Source: Candidatus Omnitrophota bacterium (GTDB taxonomy: Bacteria > Ratteibacteria > UBA8468 > B48-G9 > JAFGKM01). Taken from it: a DNA stretch of 9,743 bases. The position numbers and the translations under genes are program-made. The stretch is from NCBI GenBank assembly GCA_023818785.1, contig JAMWCO010000044.1, positions 1 through 9,743 of the forward strand, written 5' to 3'. Shown here piece by piece: positions 6,201 through 9,743 of the stretch. How positions within the stretch are numbered: the stretch's first letter is position 1; each line of letters begins with the position of its first letter. Below the pieces are notes generated by a model. The model had not been told where the DNA came from and did not search any database. It was given only the letters and a program-made list of their open reading frames with translations.

Positions 6201-7551
6201 CTGCATTTCCAACAAGTTTCTGAACATTATATGGTAACTTATTCAATTCTTCTAATCTTTGCCCAAATTTACCACATGTATTTTCAATTACAACAAAATC
6301 CATATCAGGTATTATAACATCATTCCACCAATCACCAATCCCTCTAACTGCAACATCAAGCATTATAACTATCTGATTTCCAAGAACTTCTTTTGAATTT
6401 AAAGTTATTGCTCCATAAAACTCTTGGCATTCTGTATATCCTGCATTATGTGTACCAGTATATGGCTTCAATTTTTCAAGTTCAATCTTCTTCCCATAAA
6501 TTTTACTTACCTGTTCTGATTTTGATTTGAAAAAATTAATAAGTGCCTCTTCTTGTAAATATGCAGGTAAATTTTCTTCACTTATTTTTTTCAACCATTC
6601 TAAACCAACTTTATATGCCTCTTCAATGAAATTGAACCAGAATTTTTGATTTTTAGTTAATCTCTTTCCACAAACAACAGACCTTCTTACACAACTTGTT
6701 AATCCATCCCTTTTTGGAGCAACTCCAAGGTGAACATAATCTCCTTCATTTATAACTCTATTTAATGCTTTCCCTATTAATGTTCTATTTGCAGTATTTG
6801 CACCTACCATAATATCCCATCCAAATTCTTCTGCTCCAAGTTCTTTCCCAACAAGATATCCCCATCCAGCAACCTGTGTCTCAAGCATCCCTGGCTTTAA
6901 AACTGCAAGCATACACCTTAAAACAACATCTCCTATTATACATGCATCTTTAATAAGTTTCATCTCATTATCACTTTTTTCATATTTTATCTTATAATAA
7001 ATCTCTTGAGCATCACAAACATTTTCTTTTCCATATATTTTTTCAAGGTATTCAACAATACTTGCAGGGATTACCTGTCTTGGTGTTAAAAGAGCAACTC
7101 TTTTAACTTTACCACCATTTGCTTGTTCAATTACATCTTCAATTCTTTCTGCTTTTATAGGATATTCTTCATCTGCAAGTTTTAACATCTCAACTTTATG
7201 AACAGTTGCCTTTGCTCTTTCTGCAAGTTGTTCAGCAATATATCCACCTTCAAGACCTGCAATTATATGAAAACCATTTTTACCAATAACTCCTGCAACT
7301 TGTTCAATCTGAATATTTGTATTACCACCAAGATAAGCAACATCTCCATCATAATGTTCATCTGAAAAAACAAATCCTACATCAAAACCATTTTCACTTA
7401 AAGCATTATAAACTTTCTTCTGCCTTTCAATAAACTCTTCAGTAGGTATTTTAAAGAATTTGTCAACTCTATCACAATTTGATAGAATTTTTTCAATAAT
7501 TTTAAATTCCTTTTTAAAATCCTTCAATCTAATCTCACCTATCCCTTTCAT
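6190..7551 (-). CDS. Creatinase/aminopeptidase P-like M24 family protein with degenerate metal site
   Basis: This 453-residue protein has the two-domain layout of prolidase, aminopeptidase P and creatinase: an N-terminal creatinase-type domain (about 40-190) and a C-terminal 'pita-bread' domain (about 195-430). Pita-bread landmarks are visible: YEKSDNEMKLIKDAC (190-204), VLKPGMLE (217-224), MVGANTANR (248-256), INEGDYVHLGVAP (267-279) and TGTHNAGYTE (365-374, with conserved His368). By eye, the usual ligands look replaced: the first Asp of the 'DiG' motif is His274, the second Asp ('aDltR') is Cys287, and the final Glu pair seems to be Asp399 and a P-D at 415-416. Creatinase itself works without metal, so C-N bond cleavage of a creatine-like or methylated guanidino/amine compound is plausible, which would suit the MttB-like neighbour; this is inference. 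The start at 7551 has AAGGAG five bases upstream and overlaps the oxidoreductase by 17 bases. The first 35 residues extend beyond the usual domain start. Confidence 0.8.
   Translation of the reverse strand: MKGIGEIRLKDFKKEFKIIEKILSNCDRVDKFFKIPTEEFIERQKKVYNALSENGFDVGFVFSDEHYDGDVAYLGGNTNIQIEQVAGVIGKNGFHIIAGLEGGYIAEQLAERAKATVHKVEMLKLADEEYPIKAERIEDVIEQANGGKVKRVALLTPRQVIPASIVEYLEKIYGKENVCDAQEIYYKIKYEKSDNEMKLIKDACIIGDVVLRCMLAVLKPGMLETQVAGWGYLVGKELGAEEFGWDIMVGANTANRTLIGKALNRVINEGDYVHLGVAPKRDGLTSCVRRSVVCGKRLTKNQKFWFNFIEEAYKVGLEWLKKISEENLPAYLQEEALINFFKSKSEQVSKIYGKKIELEKLKPYTGTHNAGYTECQEFYGAITLNSKEVLGNQIVIMLDVAVRGIGDWWNDVIIPDMDFVVIENTCGKFGQRLEELNKLPYNVQKLVGNADEY
6207..6210 (-). promoter_or_regulatory. 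Ribosome binding site deciding the isomerase start
   Basis: GGAA on the minus strand lies six bases before the ATG at 6200. It directly abuts the alternative ATG at 6206 and lies downstream of the one at 6227, so it can only serve the 6200 start. Confidence 0.5.
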
Positions 7552-8545
7552 CTTTTCTCCTTTTCAGAAATTTTAAAGATTCTTCAAGTATTTTTAATGA
7601 TTTTATATTTTCTTCAATTGTAATACCTTTTACTTCCTCATCCATATTTTTTTCAATTGCCTTTTTAAATTTATCAAGTGTCCAAAGGAGTGAATCTTTA
7701 AATTCTTCCTTTGGTATATTTAAATACTCAATCTTATCTGAATCCAATGGAGTATCTTTACCATAAACAAAGAATACCTTACAATCTTTCAAATATAAAA
7801 CACCATTTTCTCCTTCAATTGTCCAATATCCTGTCCAATCTGTCTGAATTCCTTTACCAATCCATGTTGCATAATAGTCAACAAAAATATTATCAAAAAC
7901 CATACTAATGGAAACACAACTATCTCCTTTATAAAAACTATATTCTGGATTAAAAGTAAAACAACTTATTACCTTTCCCAATTCCTTCTCAATAACATAT
8001 CTTATATCATCAAAATGGTGAATTGACATATCTATTAAAACTGGCTGAGAAATTTCTTCTCTCCAATCATATGTTCTCATGATCCTTGAAAAATAAATTG
8101 AAATATAACAAATTCTACCTAATCTACCACTTTTTATAAATTCTTTTAAAACTTTCAATTGTGGTATACTTCTCTGATTTTGATTTACTAAAAATACAAC
8201 ATCTCTTTCATTTTTAAGTTTTAAAATCTCATCTATTTTATCAAAATCAAAAGTCAATGGTTTTTCACATAAAATATTTATGTTTTTTAAAATTGCTTTC
8301 TTTGCAATATCAAGATGGCTTTCTGGAGGAGTGGAAATTATACATCCATCAACATTTTCATTTACCTCATCAATATCATTATAAATCGGTATCCCTCTAA
8401 TTTTTTTGTTTTGTTTTATCTCTTCTTTTACCTTTTCAGAAGTTTCAACAATCCCACATATCTCCCATCCCTCTTCCTCAAGTATATAATCAATCCATCT
8501 TTTCCCAAGTTTACCAGCACCAATAACTATAACTTTTTTACTCAT
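7535..8545 (-). CDS. Gfo/Idh/MocA family NAD(P)-dependent oxidoreductase
   Basis: This 336-residue protein is a typical Gfo/Idh/MocA dehydrogenase, a family that oxidises or reduces sugars, inositols and related polyols with NAD(P). The N-terminal Rossmann fold carries VIVIGAGKLGKRW (5-17, GxGxxG), the STPPESH loop (71-77) and the hallmark CEKPLT (93-98, with catalytic Lys95). The C-terminal half has the DMSIHHFD motif (172-179, matching DxxxHxxD with probable catalytic His176), then the beta-sheet region ending in WTIEGENGVLYL (241-252). Length is normal and no signal peptide is present. The start is well supported by AAGGAGG six bases upstream, and the ATG overlaps the upstream gene's stop by eight bases (ATGAGTAA). 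Together with the isomerase-type barrel two genes downstream it probably forms a sugar-oxidation/isomerisation route. Specific substrate and cofactor preference are unknown. Confidence 0.93.
   Translation of the reverse strand: MSKKVIVIGAGKLGKRWIDYILEEEGWEICGIVETSEKVKEEIKQNKKIRGIPIYNDIDEVNENVDGCIISTPPESHLDIAKKAILKNINILCEKPLTFDFDKIDEILKLKNERDVVFLVNQNQRSIPQLKVLKEFIKSGRLGRICYISIYFSRIMRTYDWREEISQPVLIDMSIHHFDDIRYVIEKELGKVISCFTFNPEYSFYKGDSCVSISMVFDNIFVDYYATWIGKGIQTDWTGYWTIEGENGVLYLKDCKVFFVYGKDTPLDSDKIEYLNIPKEEFKDSLLWTLDKFKKAIEKNMDEEVKGITIEENIKSLKILEESLKFLKRRKDERDR
7557..7562 (-). promoter_or_regulatory. Shine-Dalgarno for the M24 gene
   Basis: AAGGAG on the minus strand sits five bases before the ATG at 7551 and lies inside the end of the oxidoreductase gene. 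It supports the long N-terminal version of the M24-like protein. Confidence 0.75.
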
Positions 8546-9743
8546 TGATAACCTCCTTTGCTTTCTTTATTGCATCAAAAAATTCTTCTGGTTTACCTTC
8601 AATTAAATCTGGTGTAAATGGTTTAATTTCTCCTTTCTTTATCTTTTCTTCCATTTCTTCTTTTTTCTTTTTATCCATCCAATAATATTCATACCATCCA
8701 TATCCAGGAGTATAAGATTGCCAGTACACCCATATATAATCAGAATAACTATATTTCAAAAGTGGAACTAATTTTTCATACATCCCTCCATCTGCTTTAT
8801 CTCTTCCTGGTGCTTCATATGTATTTGCTCTTCCACCAATACCACTATTGAAGAAAAGTTTTTCAACTGGAACTTTTAAATCATCTTCTTTTAAAAATGG
8901 CATAACTTCAAAGAAAAATTTCCTATTATATAAAGGCCCTTCAATTGTATTACCAATATGAGGTGAATATTCTCCATCTATAATTTTTGTTTTCCCTTTT
9001 GCTCCATATATCATACCTGATAAAAATGAATAAAATAATCTATGCTTCATTTCAGGATAAAAATATCCAGGCGATACACTTGTTTTTTCTAAATTTCCCC
9101 AATGATACATAAAAACACTCCTTCCAAGACCAACAATTCTTGAACCATCAACACTTATAACAACTATATCTGGTTTTTCTTCTTGTAAAATTTCTATAAT
9201 CTGTCTTCCTCTCTCAAATGCTTTCTTTGCACAAACTTCAAAATTATATTTCTCTTTATAGTATCCTGTATGTGAAAAAATAGGTGTATTTTTATTTGGT
9301 GTCTCACAATCAAGAAATATACCTTTACAATCTGTCTCTTTAACTATTTTACCAATTATTCTAAAATTTTCTTTTATTATCTCCCATATATTCTCATCAA
9401 ATAACCAATCAACATTATCTTCTCCTCTTAAATATGCACTAACCCATAAAAAATTGTCTTTCCATCTTTTAAACTTCAAATTTTTCAAAGTTTCAACTTC
9501 GGATTTTAATTTCTCATAATCAATTTTAACTGTGTATGAAAATGGCCAAAAACCTCCATAAGGACAAATCTCTTTATTTTCAAATCCAATTGTTATCCCA
9601 TCAAAATAAGAATATCTTTCTTCAAGTTTTTCAAGGTTTTCTTTCAATTGAGAGATATAAACTCTGCCCCAGCCACTTTGAATTAATTTAGGAGAGTAAA
9701 TAGGATAAACAAATGATATCTTTTCTAAATCATTTTCATATCT
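8538..9743 (-). CDS. Unassigned protein, possibly a glycosidase-like barrel, 5' end beyond right edge
   Basis: I do not recognise a family for this protein, of which 401 residues are visible. The frame stays open from the stop at 8538 to the window edge, so the true start lies outside. A TTG at 9647 is in frame, but coding-like sequence (KISFVYPIYSPKL and on) continues above it, so it is not the start. Numbering from the edge, features that suggest a TIM-barrel glycosidase-like fold are CKGIFLDCE (139-147, acidic residues at the end of a hydrophobic strand), PDIVVISVDGSR (191-202), KIIDGEYSPH (253-262) and DYIWVYWQSY (335-344, a late aromatic-rich strand). The C-terminal 50 residues are a charged, lysine/glutamate-rich helical tail. 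Its place at the head of a sugar-type operon fits a carbohydrate-active role, but this is inference. The stop overlaps the oxidoreductase start by eight bases. Confidence 0.65.
   Translation of the reverse strand, partial: RYENDLEKISFVYPIYSPKLIQSGWGRVYISQLKENLEKLEERYSYFDGITIGFENKEICPYGGFWPFSYTVKIDYEKLKSEVETLKNLKFKRWKDNFLWVSAYLRGEDNVDWLFDENIWEIIKENFRIIGKIVKETDCKGIFLDCETPNKNTPIFSHTGYYKEKYNFEVCAKKAFERGRQIIEILQEEKPDIVVISVDGSRIVGLGRSVFMYHWGNLEKTSVSPGYFYPEMKHRLFYSFLSGMIYGAKGKTKIIDGEYSPHIGNTIEGPLYNRKFFFEVMPFLKEDDLKVPVEKLFFNSGIGGRANTYEAPGRDKADGGMYEKLVPLLKYSYSDYIWVYWQSYTPGYGWYEYYWMDKKKKEEMEEKIKKGEIKPFTPDLIEGKPEEFFDAIKKAKEVINE
8552..8558 (-). promoter_or_regulatory. Strong Shine-Dalgarno for the oxidoreductase
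   Basis: A full AAGGAGG on the minus strand lies six bases before the ATG at 8545, inside the final codons of the upstream gene. It is the strongest ribosome site in the window and suggests the oxidoreductase is made at a high level relative to its neighbours. Confidence 0.85.

Larger units (their letters stand above)
1029..9743 (-). other. Seven-gene overlapping operon
   Basis: Seven consecutive minus-strand genes have no gaps. From right to left the overlaps are 8, 17, 11 (using the preferred isomerase start), 4, 4 and 4 nt. Such packing, with three ATGA junctions in a row, indicates one messenger with translational coupling. The promoter and any regulator lie beyond the right edge. Downstream genes with weak ribosome sites (MttB-like and amidohydrolase) probably depend on coupling. 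No transporter, regulator or corrinoid protein is among the seven. Confidence 0.85.

Noticed and set aside
6201..6227. ATG at 6227 or 6206 as the isomerase start
   Set aside because: No ribosome site stands before 6227 and the overlap would be 38 bases. GGAA abuts the 6206 ATG, too close to serve it, but is well spaced for 6200.
7711..8548. Plus-strand open frames (7711-7908 and 8315-8548)
   Set aside because: Both are antisense to the well-supported Gfo/Idh/MocA gene and have no ribosome site or recognisable content.
9645..9647. TTG at 9647 as start codon of the first gene
   Set aside because: The frame stays open with coding-like sequence for 32 more codons to the window edge, so the gene most likely begins outside the window.
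1..9743. CRISPR arrays, insertion-sequence ends, tRNA or rRNA genes
   Set aside because: I saw no regularly spaced repeats, transposase-like frame, terminal inverted repeats or tRNA-like cloverleaf on either strand; the space is filled by the eight genes.

Overview
The window is almost entirely protein-coding, and every real gene lies on the minus strand, so it is read from the right edge to the left. It looks bacterial: coding is dense, starts and stops overlap (ATGA and ATGAGTAA junctions), and several genes have clear Shine-Dalgarno sequences. The main block is very AT-rich (hand-counted lines at 1741 and 4501 give about 27% and 23% GC), with mostly AGA/AGG arginine and many lysines. No rRNA, tRNA or other taxonomic marker is present. 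The mix of MttB-like, Gfo/Idh/MocA, AP-endonuclease-2-type barrel, amidohydrolase, glycosidase and sulfatase genes recalls uncultivated, saccharolytic anaerobes (Omnitrophota/PVC-like or similar candidate phyla), but that is only an impression.

Layout, in transcription order. (1) 9743-8538: a protein cut by the right edge, perhaps a glycosidase-like barrel of no family I recognise. (2) 8545-7535: Gfo/Idh/MocA NAD(P)-dependent oxidoreductase. (3) 7551-6190: a creatinase/M24 'pita-bread' protein whose metal ligands look mostly replaced. (4) 6200-5379: sugar-phosphate isomerase/epimerase-type TIM barrel. (5) 5382-4006: MttB-superfamily (trimethylamine methyltransferase-like) protein with no amber codon. 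(6) 4009-3203: amidohydrolase-2-type metal-dependent hydrolase or decarboxylase. (7) 3206-1029: GH63-like (alpha/alpha)6 glycosidase. All six junctions overlap by 4 to 17 nt, so genes 1-7 form one translationally coupled operon whose promoter lies beyond the right edge. (8) After a 137-nt gap, on the same strand but with clearly higher GC (about 37-42% in two hand-counted lines), comes the first 297 codons of a type I sulfatase, cut by the left edge.

How the genes may work together (inference): the oxidoreductase, the isomerase-type barrel, the GH63-like enzyme and the first gene point to intracellular breakdown of a glycoside or modified sugar. The MttB-like and creatinase-like proteins suggest the substrate, or a part released from it, is a methylated amine or similar C-N compound. 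None of the complete genes has a signal peptide and neither does the sulfatase; the true N-terminus of gene 1 is outside the window. The chemistry therefore seems cytoplasmic, with import by a transporter not seen here. No corrinoid protein, regulator, transporter or sulfatase-maturation enzyme is visible. The points most worth checking are the MttB plus creatinase-like pairing inside a sugar operon, the unassigned first gene, a possible -1 frameshift site joining the amidohydrolase to the glycosidase, and the composition break before the sulfatase.
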